Below, one piece after another: positions 33,778 through 41,717 of a stretch of 64,000 nt of DNA (positions within the stretch are counted from its first letter, which is position 1; every line of letters starts with the position of its first letter). The notes below the pieces were generated by a model. It was given only the letters and a program-made list of their open reading frames with translations, was not told the origin of the DNA and did not search any database. Both the position numbers and the translations under genes were made by a program. This DNA comes from JAAYXS01 sp043820985 (lineage in GTDB: Bacteria > Planctomycetota > Phycisphaerae > UBA1845 > Fen-1342): positions 1 through 64,000 of the forward strand of contig JBDRDH010000213.1 of the NCBI GenBank assembly GCA_043820985.1, given 5' to 3'.

Positions 33778-35756
33778 GGCCGCGCCTCCTCGACCCGGGG
33801 CTGACTGGATTCCAGATTCAATTCCTCGGCGAGCAACTGAGCCATGCGTCGGCCGGCCATGCGGCCCACAAATTTGGACGTCAACTCACTCAACAGGTAG
33901 CCGTACTTCTTTTTGACGCTGACAAGCTGGGAAACATCTGGTTTTTCGAGCAGAGTGGCGCAGTGTGCGCGAATTTCAGAGTCAGTGGCGGGCTGTATCC
34001 GCATTTGTTCGAGTGCCGCCGTCACGCGGGTGCCCGGCGGGTTCGCGGTCGGCTGCTGTTTCAAGATGTAGTTCAGTACGGCGAGGATGCCTTCTCGGGC
34101 CAGCCGGCCGGCTGCGAAGTGCTCGAACACCTCGCCGATCTCGTCGTCGGTCAGTTCATCGGGATTGAGGCCCGCGCGTCGCAGGGCCTTGAATCGTTGT
34201 ATCAATGTCACGGCGGCCAGGGTGGGATTAATGCCAAGTTCATCGACCAGCCGGTCAAACAACTGGTTTCGGCGGCCGACTAATAACGGCAGGATGGTGT
34301 CTTCCGGAATGCCCAGTTCGCGATAACGGGCTTCACGATCCCAGACGTAGCCGGGCAGGTTGGCCCGGATTTCCGCGATGCGTTCGGTGGTAATTGCCAG
34401 AGGGGGCAGATCGGTATCCGGGTACATGCGTTCGGCGCCCGGCAGCACCCGTTCGAAGCCCGTGGTTCCGTCTTTCAAGGCTTGACGGGTGTCATTGGGG
34501 ATGCCCTCTGTGGCCTCACGGGCGCGCAGGGCAATTTCCTCGCAGGCCGTGTGAGTGTCCTTCTCGTCGCCCCAGACCAGGACCAGCGCATCGTTGTGAT
34601 CGGACCTGGTCTTTTTCCGCAGGGCTTTCCAGTCGCGGGCCGCCAGCGCCTCGGCGGCGGTGTCGGAATAGACCATGTTCGGGAGCCGCGTCAGACAGGC
34701 GACCACGCGGACACGGTCCGAGAACTCCCGGGCGAACGTAGTGTGTTCCTGCGTGTCACAGTTCAGAATACCGGCGAAGCCCTTGAGAACCACGCACTTG
34801 ACGCACTGGCCGCTAGTCAGCGCCGCGTGCACCGGCTCGTACTGCGCCTTGGCGACCACCCGAGTCACATCGTGCGTGCTGTACACGAACGTCTCGGGAG
34901 TCACGCCGCGCTTCTTCAGCTCAGCGCGAATCTGGAGTAGCGACCACTGCCGGCGGGCCTCGCTGTACACCAGCCGCGGGATGCGCCAGATTTGTGGCAC
35001 GCCCTTGATCTCGACCCGCGTGCCACCCTGGATGCTGACATTGACATCTTCGCGGGCGGCGCCGTAGCCGGTGCGTACCTTGCCGGTGCTGCGACACAGT
35101 TTTCTGATGATTTGGCAGACGTCGGCGGCCTCGGTCGGCGTGCGCATGTCCGGCTCGGTGACGACCTCGATCAGCGGTATTCCCAGCCGGTCGGTCAGGT
35201 ACACGCGCTCGTGGCCGATGTCCGAAACTTCGCGGCAGGCGTCCTCCTCGATGGAGAGTTGCCGAATGCCGATTTTGCGGTCGCCGTGAGGCAGCCAGCC
35301 GGTGACGCCCACGATGCCGGTGCGTTGAAATCCGGTGGGAATCGAGCCATCGAGGTATTGTTTGCGGGCGATGTGTAGTTCGCCAACGATGTTCAGTCGC
35401 AGCAGTAGCGCGATTTCGAGCGTGATGTCGAGGGCTTCATCGTCGATGAAGAACGGCGGCGTGTCGTCAAATTCATAGGTGCAGACGGTGCTGTGATGGA
35501 TGCGGTAGTGGATGTTCTTGCGTGTTTTTTTCTCCATCAGGGCCGTGCCGTCGTACTCGCCCAGCTCGGACAGCGTCGGCCGCATGTGCCGCAGAATCTC
35601 GGCGTCATACTCGTCGCTGTACCGTCCCGCCGGGCAACGGCAGAACAGCTTGGTGCGCGTCAGCAACTGCTGGTGCACTTCGAGACCGCACTTGAACCCG
35701 AGTTCGGCGTAGTCCTCGGGCGTCATCTCCTCGAACGACTTGAATGGTGACGTCAT
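33774..35756 (-). CDS. gatE: Glutamyl-tRNA(Gln) amidotransferase subunit E (archaeal-type GatDE)
   Basis: The start is ATG 35756 with AGGAG upstream; the product is 660 residues. The GatB/E catalytic cradle is clear: GLEVHQQLLTRTKLFCRC, then IHYRIHHSTVCTYEFDD, RKQYLDGSIPTGFQRTGIVG, LSIEEDACR, then DRLGIPLIEVVTEPD and GYGAAREDVNVSI. Residues about 280-420 form the AspRS-like GAD insertion that marks GatE and is absent from GatB (FVYSTHDVTRVVAKAQ, then VVLKGFAGIL). The C-terminus has the YqeY-like tRNA-binding helices (VSVKKKYGYLLSELTSKFVG). It kinases and amidates mischarged Glu-tRNA(Gln). It is the first gene of gatE-gatD and is divergent from thyX. Confidence 0.93.
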   Translation of the reverse strand: MTSPFKSFEEMTPEDYAELGFKCGLEVHQQLLTRTKLFCRCPAGRYSDEYDAEILRHMRPTLSELGEYDGTALMEKKTRKNIHYRIHHSTVCTYEFDDTPPFFIDDEALDITLEIALLLRLNIVGELHIARKQYLDGSIPTGFQRTGIVGVTGWLPHGDRKIGIRQLSIEEDACREVSDIGHERVYLTDRLGIPLIEVVTEPDMRTPTEAADVCQIIRKLCRSTGKVRTGYGAAREDVNVSIQGGTRVEIKGVPQIWRIPRLVYSEARRQWSLLQIRAELKKRGVTPETFVYSTHDVTRVVAKAQYEPVHAALTSGQCVKCVVLKGFAGILNCDTQEHTTFAREFSDRVRVVACLTRLPNMVYSDTAAEALAARDWKALRKKTRSDHNDALVLVWGDEKDTHTACEEIALRAREATEGIPNDTRQALKDGTTGFERVLPGAERMYPDTDLPPLAITTERIAEIRANLPGYVWDREARYRELGIPEDTILPLLVGRRNQLFDRLVDELGINPTLAAVTLIQRFKALRRAGLNPDELTDDEIGEVFEHFAAGRLAREGILAVLNYILKQQPTANPPGTRVTAALEQMRIQPATDSEIRAHCATLLEKPDVSQLVSVKKKYGYLLSELTSKFVGRMAGRRMAQLLAEELNLESSQPRVEEARP

Positions 35757-35965
35757 ACGTGGCACTCTCCTGCACGTGCGCCACAAGCAATTCATATTCC
35801 AGTCGGCCACCCCCGCCGCCGGCCGGCCCATGGCGCTAATCCTGTATAATACGCGGAGATCATCCCTCTGGCACCGGCCGGCACCGCGAAAAATGGCGCA
35901 CGTCAGTAGCGCCGGACCGGGTGGCCCATGGCTTTAGCCGGGGGGACGCAAATCTGGCTGCCGAT

Positions 35966-36050
35966 CTCGTCCGGGACGGAGCCCGGGCGCTACTTTGGGG
36001 GACCGACATCCTGCCGGTCAATCCTCGGCCAGCGGGGCGCCGGCCGCTAC
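35966..36050. repeat. Composite palindromic element (reverse copy of the cdsA/uppP element)
   Basis: Read on the minus strand, 36019 to 35966 gives GACCGGCAGGATGTCGGTC, then CCCCAAAGTAGCGCCCGGGC, then TCCGTCCCGGACGAGATC. This is almost identical over ~60 bases to 44784-44840. A second, more diverged module (GTAGCGGCCGGCGCC, then CCGCTGGCCGAGGA) adjoins it at about 36020-36050. The element lies between gatE and thyX, close to the presumed thyX promoter and about 50-80 bases before its start codon. Confidence 0.75.
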
Positions 36051-36101
36051 ATTTTCCGGCCCGATCGTCTTACAATACCACTACTATCAAGGAGGTGTTG
36101 G

Positions 36102-36872
36102 GTGAAAGTGATTCACCAGCCACATGTATATCTGATCGGTCGCCAGCAACTGGACGCCGCCGCCGTGGAGCGCTTCTTCGAGGATCATGGGATCACCTGG
36201 TCGACGGATACGGCGATCGGAGCCGAGACGCTGTGCGAGATGGCCGGCCGGGTGTGCTATATGTCCTTCGGCCAGGGGCGCAAGACCAACGCCGAGTACC
36301 TCGGCAACATTCTGGAAATGGCGCATGGCTCAGTGCTCGAACACGCCGTCTGGAATGTGATCATCACGGGCGTGTCGCGCACTTTCACGCATGAACTGGT
36401 GCGGCACCGGGCCGGCTTTGCCTACTCGCAACTGTCGCAGCGTTACGTGGACGAGAGCACGGCGGACTTCATCGAGCCGGACTGTATCGCCGGCGATCCG
36501 GAACTTCATACAATCTGGCTCGAGAGTATCCAGCAGGCCCATGAGGCTTACGGCCGGCTCGTGGAAGGCTTGGAGCATAAGTTCCGCGAGGAATCCGATC
36601 GAACCTTGCGGCGGAAGCTGGCCCGCCAAGCCGCGCGCAGCGTCCTACCGAATGCGACCGAGACGAAGATCTTCGTATCAGGCAATGGTCGTGCCTGGCG
36701 CCATTTCATCGAGATGCGCGCCAATGAGCACGCCGAGATCGAAATTCGCCGGGTTGCCATCCAGGTCCTGCGACTCCTCCAGCGGGAAGCGCCAAATCTG
36801 TTTGGTGACTATGAAATTGTCGCGTTGCCGGACGGTAGCGAGGTGGCTCGTACGCAGTATCGTAAAGTGTAG
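36102..36872 (+). CDS. thyX: Flavin-dependent thymidylate synthase
   Basis: GTG 36102 is preceded by a near-perfect AAGGAGGT ribosome-binding site, so the longer frame to 35928, which runs through a repeat, is rejected. The 256-residue protein has the ThyX signature RHRAGFAYSQLSQRY (RHRx7-8S type), then the FAD/dUMP landmarks ARSVLPNATETKIFVSGNGR and RANEHAEIEIRR. ThyX methylates dUMP to dTMP using methylenetetrahydrofolate and FAD/NADPH, replacing ThyA. With nrdJ at the right end, the window covers two oxygen-independent-compatible steps of DNA precursor synthesis. Confidence 0.95.
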   Translation: MKVIHQPHVYLIGRQQLDAAAVERFFEDHGITWSTDTAIGAETLCEMAGRVCYMSFGQGRKTNAEYLGNILEMAHGSVLEHAVWNVIITGVSRTFTHELVRHRAGFAYSQLSQRYVDESTADFIEPDCIAGDPELHTIWLESIQQAHEAYGRLVEGLEHKFREESDRTLRRKLARQAARSVLPNATETKIFVSGNGRAWRHFIEMRANEHAEIEIRRVAIQVLRLLQREAPNLFGDYEIVALPDGSEVARTQYRKV

Positions 36873-37004
36873 GCCCGGCGTGATTCCTGGCGCGGGTGCG
36901 CCAGTCCGGCCAGCGGTGCCGATAGGATCAGCACTCATGGATGAGCCACGGCTGGGCGGTCAAATTGGCCCGAACTCACTCACCATGTGGCAAGGGAGTT
37001 GCCA

Positions 37005-38045
37005 GTGGCCAGGACACAGAATCGTTGGTACCTGCTGATCGCGGTGGCAGCTCTATGGCTGCCCGTGGTCGTGGCCGACCTGGCTGACGTGTACCTCAAG
37101 AGCGGATTGAAGCTGCGTGGCGACGTCAAGCTGACCGATGATGAAGTCATCGTGCGTAATGAAATGGGGACCGTGCGCTTCCCATTGGCTGACGTTGAAA
37201 GAGTAGTCCCGGTACGGGACATCGATGCGACTCAACCCGGCACCCCCGCTTCGCAGCCGGCGGAAGTTATTGTCGCGGATGCCGCTGAAGTGGCCGAGAA
37301 TCTCGCCGCTCCACCACTACTATCCCCGCTTGATATCCAACGCCTGAAGATGTCTGAGCTGTGCCTGGATGGGCGCGCGGAGAAAGTCCGCATGCGTTTT
37401 CTCGACAAGGCCGATCAGCGCGAGATTCCCCGGCAGGTCTTGCGGGATTTGCGCCAGCGGCCGGATTTCCAGCTGCGGTGGCAGGAAGTGCTGACATATG
37501 GACAGCCGCACGAAAAGTTACAGTTGATTGTGGCCGAGACGGGTACCAAATACGCCGGGAAAATACTGATCAACAGTGATCCGGAAGTATTCGCGACCTT
37601 CCGGTCAAAGGTTTTGCCCATTGTCGCGCGCGGCTGTGCGCGCAGTGGCTGTCACGGTGGCCCGGAAGCCGCCGTATTCCGCTTTCCGGAAGGATCGCCC
37701 CAGAGCGAAGCCTACGCTTATACGACATTTCTTCTGCTCGATCGACTGGATACCCGCGATGGACCATTAATTGACCGCGATAATCCACGCGGCAGTGTGT
37801 TGCTCAGTTACATGTTGCCACCCAAGGAAACCATGCGTTCCCACCCGCCGGTTACCGGCCGGCGCCGCTTTACCGCCACCCTGCGCAGCGAGCGCAACAC
37901 AGCCTATGAACGTATCGTGGATTGGATCGATACGCTCCGGGTGCCACACCTGAACTACCAGTTGGATTACGTGCCGCCTGATGCGGAAACGCCGGCCGAG
38001 CAGCCGGAGGCTCCCGCCGGGCCCGAGACACCGGCTGAGCCATAA
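37005..38045 (+). CDS. Exported protein with a C-x4-CH motif
   Basis: GTG 37005 has AAGGGA 7 bases upstream and gives MARTQNRWYLLIAVAALW, a good signal peptide; GTG 36987 is the alternative. The mature part starts with a small beta domain (VYLKSGLKLRGDVKLTDDEV), followed by a Pro/Ala linker and a C-terminal region containing RGCARSGCHGG near residue 215. The C-x4-C-H spacing resembles planctomycete cytochrome-like proteins but is not the canonical CxxCH of haem c. The tail is Pro/Glu-rich (AEQPEAPAGPETPAEP). It is probably periplasmic and possibly haem- or metal-binding. thyX lies 132 bases upstream on the same strand, with no evidence of coupling. Confidence 0.65.
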   Translation: MARTQNRWYLLIAVAALWLPVVVADLADVYLKSGLKLRGDVKLTDDEVIVRNEMGTVRFPLADVERVVPVRDIDATQPGTPASQPAEVIVADAAEVAENLAAPPLLSPLDIQRLKMSELCLDGRAEKVRMRFLDKADQREIPRQVLRDLRQRPDFQLRWQEVLTYGQPHEKLQLIVAETGTKYAGKILINSDPEVFATFRSKVLPIVARGCARSGCHGGPEAAVFRFPEGSPQSEAYAYTTFLLLDRLDTRDGPLIDRDNPRGSVLLSYMLPPKETMRSHPPVTGRRRFTATLRSERNTAYERIVDWIDTLRVPHLNYQLDYVPPDAETPAEQPEAPAGPETPAEP

Positions 38046-38365
38046 AAAACCCTGAAGCTGACATTTGCCAGCCGCCGGCATTTTTGCGGCACTTTGATCT
38101 GAGATCCAGGATAGCGCGTAAAATGCGCTCGGTTTGTCACAACACACTGAAAATTCGCCAGCTATGCCCTATAAACGAGGCTACTCGCCTGTCACCGGCG
38201 GTCCTTCATCTTCGGACCTCTGACCAGTTCCCGTAGCCGATTGTCCTGGCCCGCGCACCCGTGCTATTGTTGTAATAGAAGCGGTTTCGAAATGACCACC
38301 CGGGAGTGGCGCTGAACTCCAGTAGTGCATCCCGGGGAGGTGTCGAAACTGGAGGGTAAGTCAGC
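38046..38365 (+). other. 320-base gap with a structured leader hairpin
   Basis: No gene is seen. The strongest structure is 38284-38349. GTTTCGA (38284-38290) pairs with TCGAAAC (38343-38349), and inside it CCCGGG (38299-38304) pairs with CCCGGG (38331-38336), helped by flanking ACC/GGT bases. It ends immediately before the GGAGGG ribosome-binding region of the next gene. A smaller hairpin, GGTCC/GGACC, lies near 38202-38218. The arrangement could be a regulatory 5' leader or a REP-like element. Nothing else is recognisable. Confidence 0.4.
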
Positions 38366-38887
38366 GTGGTCAAGGACTATTTTGCCATTCTGGGACTAGC
38401 ACCGGGTTGCTATGCACCGGCGGAAGTCACCCGGCGGTTCCACACCGAACGGCAAAGCCTGTTGGGACAACTCAATAATCCCGCCACGCACGGGGTGGCG
38501 CGTCAGAAACTGGACGAGCTGCATATCGCCTATATGGCCTTGCGCGATCCACAGGCACAGGCTGAATGTCTCCGGATTAGCCGTGATGACCGCGACGATC
38601 TTGCCCGCCTGCGACACCTGATCGCGGCCTCACTCGAAGACGGCTTGCTGCGTTACTCACGCCGGCAAGAGATCCTGGCGTGTGCCGAGGAGATCGGATT
38701 GTCCGAGTTTCAGACGCAGTTGCTGATCGCTCAGGTGCAGTTCGGCGACGACCAGATTGAAACCTATCTGCCGCGGCCACAACTACGCCGGAAGACCGAG
38801 ATACCCCGCGCCTGGGCTCGTCTGGCCGCCATAGGTGTGTTGGCAGTGGCCATGTTTCTGGCGCTGGTCCGCTGGCTGGGCGTTTGA
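38366..38887 (+). CDS. Membrane-anchored degenerate J-domain protein
   Basis: The start is GTG 38366 with GGAGGG upstream; the product is 173 residues. The N-terminal ~70 residues follow the J-domain plan: helix I DYFAILGLAPG, helix II AEVTRRFHTERQSLL, helix III RQKLDELHIAYMALRDPQAQ. The HPD tripeptide that stimulates DnaK is absent. A helical middle follows, then a basic stretch (RRKTEIPRAWAR) and a single C-terminal transmembrane helix, AAIGVLAVAMFLALVRWLG. It is probably tail-anchored with the domain in the cytoplasm. Without HPD it is unlikely to activate Hsp70 in the usual way. Function unknown. Confidence 0.7.
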   Translation: MVKDYFAILGLAPGCYAPAEVTRRFHTERQSLLGQLNNPATHGVARQKLDELHIAYMALRDPQAQAECLRISRDDRDDLARLRHLIAASLEDGLLRYSRRQEILACAEEIGLSEFQTQLLIAQVQFGDDQIETYLPRPQLRRKTEIPRAWARLAAIGVLAVAMFLALVRWLGV

Positions 38888-38914
38888 ATACAGGGCCGAC
38901 ACACCAGACAGCGA

Positions 38915-39736
38915 TTACCAGTCCGGTAGCAGGCGAATGAGCTGAAACTGCATCAGATTGAACAGGAAATGTGCCACAATCACCGCCATCAGGCTGCGAG
39001 ACAGCACAAAGAAGACCGCGAAGACCGTTCCGATCCCCATGACCTGCAAGACACCCAGCCAACCCTGATCCAGATGTAACACGGCAAAGACGCCGCAGGA
39101 CAACAATATCGCCACCGTCCAATTGCCACACAGACGGCGTAGATACGGCAGTAACAACGCCCGAAAAAGTATTTCTTCGTGTATGGCCACGGGTATCAAC
39201 AGCAGAACCGTCAAACCCAGATTCTCGGTCGGCATCGCTTCCAGTACCTTGCTTCGCTGCATGATGTCTTCTTCAAGCGGCGGATACACCACAATTATGG
39301 ACAGGATGCCAACCAGCGAGAGCAGGAGCCAACCGTAAGTACACACCAGGCTGCCGAGTGCCCACAGCCCTTGGATATGCGGGCGACGGAGGTGGAGTCC
39401 GAATGAGGTCGGCGGCAGCCGATGACGCAGCAGCAGGTATGCCAGCAGGCCACCGACCAGTAAGGCATCAGACCATTTTCCCAGCGCTTCCAAGTACGTG
39501 AGGCTCCCCTCAAAGGCTGGAGGTTCCATCAAAAGCAGCGCGATGAAGTTCAGGCCGAACGGCAGCAATAGGGTTACCAGTAGTACCAGGCCTAAATCCA
39601 GCACTGCGTCGCGACGCGACACCGTGGATAGTTCCATTGGCGAGACGCGGCGTCGCGGCGGCGGAAAATGTATCTGCACCGGCCGCGCCTGGATGACGTT
39701 GTCCGAAGTTTGATCAATGGGAGTCAGGTCGGTCAC
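38915..39736 (-). CDS. CPBP family intramembrane metalloprotease
   Basis: A 273-residue polytopic membrane protein with about seven hydrophobic segments. The CPBP/Abi motifs are clear: EEILFRALLLPYL (motif 1, EExxxR), a following FAVLHLDQGW with the His of motif 2, and IVAHFLFNLMQF with the third-motif His and Asn. These residues form the metal site of Rce1-like glutamic intramembrane proteases. In bacteria the family is linked to peptide maturation or immunity, but no bacteriocin genes are near. A soluble, Pro/Arg-rich ~45-residue N-terminus precedes the first helix. It converges on the J-like gene, with 27 bases between stops. Confidence 0.85.
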   Translation of the reverse strand: MTDLTPIDQTSDNVIQARPVQIHFPPPRRRVSPMELSTVSRRDAVLDLGLVLLVTLLLPFGLNFIALLLMEPPAFEGSLTYLEALGKWSDALLVGGLLAYLLLRHRLPPTSFGLHLRRPHIQGLWALGSLVCTYGWLLLSLVGILSIIVVYPPLEEDIMQRSKVLEAMPTENLGLTVLLLIPVAIHEEILFRALLLPYLRRLCGNWTVAILLSCGVFAVLHLDQGWLGVLQVMGIGTVFAVFFVLSRSLMAVIVAHFLFNLMQFQLIRLLPDW

Positions 39737-39945
39737 ATCCTACCTCACAAGACCATGCGGGTAACGCCGTATGTCTGTTCGGCGGATTTTCACACCCGCG
39801 ATATTTGGCGCCGCACAATTCGTAAGGATAATGGCGATCGGGGCCGCGTTGGGTACCCTGGGTGAAAACTCCTGGGAAATCTTGCGGCGGACACGCGGCG
39901 GTGCTGAAACGCAGCTACATTATGCAATAGGAGTATGCTGCCAGT

Positions 39946-41577
39946 ATGAGTAAGGTAAAGAGCCAGGATATTGGTCCGCGGGGTGGTTTACGGGCAGGAA
40001 CATCGGTAATCCGCGGATGGCGTTGGCTGCCCGGCCGTGCGGTGATATCGCACCCGGTACGATGCAGACGTGAACAGTGGTACCTGGCACGCGGCAAGCT
40101 TGCCAGCACTGCCAGCCATGAACAGGCCGGCTTGTCATTGCGCTTCCGGCATAGCGACGAATCCGTCAGCGAACGTATGCTGAATCTGCATGCCATCGCG
40201 AACGGCGGGATGCGCGGCGAATTGTTCGGCTGGGTACTGACGCCGGAGGATGCCACCCATCTGCAACTCTGTCTGTCGGCCAGGCAGAATCCCGACTTGT
40301 TTCACGAACTGGTCTTCCACCCGGTTGCGGAGCGCGATTCCAAGTGCCACCCACTGGCGGCGGTACCACGTTGGAGCAGCTACCAGCCACCTTTCAAGAT
40401 CGAGCGGGTTTATCTGCCGGAATCGCTGGAGGTATTGACGCCGCTAATACCTCATGATGTTCAGTTGCTGCGCCCACACTCCGGGAAGAGCCTGGCTAAG
40501 TCGATTCGGGGCGCGGCCTGTGTGTTGGATCCGAACTGGATTCGTGCTCTGGATCTGCGCTGGAAAGACATTCAGCGCCTGGCCGCCGAAGCCTGGCTGA
40601 TCGTTGACCTGGCGACCCTGGCTGAATTACTGCGCGCGGCGCGACTGGGCCACCCCCGCGTGCAGACTTTTCATGCCGAACATGAGATCATGTCGGCGCG
40701 TGTCGAGTATGCCGACGTGCCCACGCGGGGCTTTGCGCTCCAGGATGTCTTTCCCTATGGGGCCATTAACGACGATGGGCATTTCAGTATCCGTGTGCTG
40801 CGGGCTGACCGGGCCTGGAAACGTTATGCGGATGAAGTGGGCTTCGCTACGCTCCTGGCTAGTGAAACACCCTGGCCCGAGCAGTGCGGTGATGTGCTCT
40901 CGGCGGCCTGCCCGGTTGGCCGCGGCGAGTTGATCGCCACCGATTTGCCCTGGTTGGTCGCGGGTCAATTCGGTGCCCTGTTGGCGCCGCGCCTGACCGC
41001 GCACACATTACAGATGCACCTGGCCGGTCCGGTCGCCGAGGATGTGCAATACTGGAATCGTTGGGATGATAGTCAAATCGTCGTGCGGGACATTTCCGAC
41101 CTGGCCCGGCGTTATCCGCCGCTGTGTGCCCTGCGCTGGGCTGCTACTGACAGCCGGACGGCTCCTCTGGGTGTGTGTCTGCCGGCACTTGATCCCGATA
41201 CGGCCGGGCGGGCCCTGTTGGTTCGTACCGGGCGGATAGACAACCTCGCGGCCCATGTGGGTTTGCCCCCGGAACCTCTGATCGTCTTTATGAAAATGCT
41301 GGTTCGTGAAGCGCGCCAGCGTAGTGCCTGGGCACGCCGCTATCTGAGCGACCTGACGTTCGTGTGGCAGTTCGATACGGCGGCGGGTCTGCGCTATGTG
41401 GCGAACTATCTCTCGGCGGCGACAGTGCTCCCGAAACGGCAAAATCAGATCGAGTTGACCACTATGTGGAATGAGGCCTTGGCGTCCAGCGAGGGTCTGT
41501 TTGGTGACGGCTCGTTCGAGTACCAGACGCGGCTGAACACGGATTTGCGGGCTCTGATTGAGCAACATTCGACTTAG
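39946..41577 (+). CDS. Large hypothetical protein
   Basis: A 543-residue protein from ATG 39946, with AGGAG upstream. It has no signal peptide, membrane segment or catalytic motif I can name. It is evenly mixed alpha/beta and tryptophan-rich. Noticeable stretches are GWRWLPGRAVISHPVRC near the start, ELFGWVLTPEDATHLQLCL near 100, and AEDVQYWNRWDDSQIVV near 365, with a helical end (FMKMLVREARQRSAWARRYL). The clean, long frame and ordinary codon use argue that it is real. It precedes purA by 140 bases on the same strand. Function unknown. Confidence 0.7.
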   Translation: MSKVKSQDIGPRGGLRAGTSVIRGWRWLPGRAVISHPVRCRREQWYLARGKLASTASHEQAGLSLRFRHSDESVSERMLNLHAIANGGMRGELFGWVLTPEDATHLQLCLSARQNPDLFHELVFHPVAERDSKCHPLAAVPRWSSYQPPFKIERVYLPESLEVLTPLIPHDVQLLRPHSGKSLAKSIRGAACVLDPNWIRALDLRWKDIQRLAAEAWLIVDLATLAELLRAARLGHPRVQTFHAEHEIMSARVEYADVPTRGFALQDVFPYGAINDDGHFSIRVLRADRAWKRYADEVGFATLLASETPWPEQCGDVLSAACPVGRGELIATDLPWLVAGQFGALLAPRLTAHTLQMHLAGPVAEDVQYWNRWDDSQIVVRDISDLARRYPPLCALRWAATDSRTAPLGVCLPALDPDTAGRALLVRTGRIDNLAAHVGLPPEPLIVFMKMLVREARQRSAWARRYLSDLTFVWQFDTAAGLRYVANYLSAATVLPKRQNQIELTTMWNEALASSEGLFGDGSFEYQTRLNTDLRALIEQHST

Positions 41578-41717
41578 CGATCGTGGCACGCCACAAACGG
41601 CCGGCGGTGTTTGCCAGCGGCATCAGAAGATGCTACAAAGCGCATGAACGCCTGGGATGACGTTTTCCTGGTCGCGAAGCGTAACCCGGCAAACTTTATC
41701 CGGAAAGATGAGTGGCA

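Noticed and set aside
35928..36101. An N-terminal extension of thyX from 35928
   Set aside because: It would translate through a dispersed palindromic element, and GTG 36102 has an almost perfect AAGGAGGT site. The extension shows no ThyX similarity.
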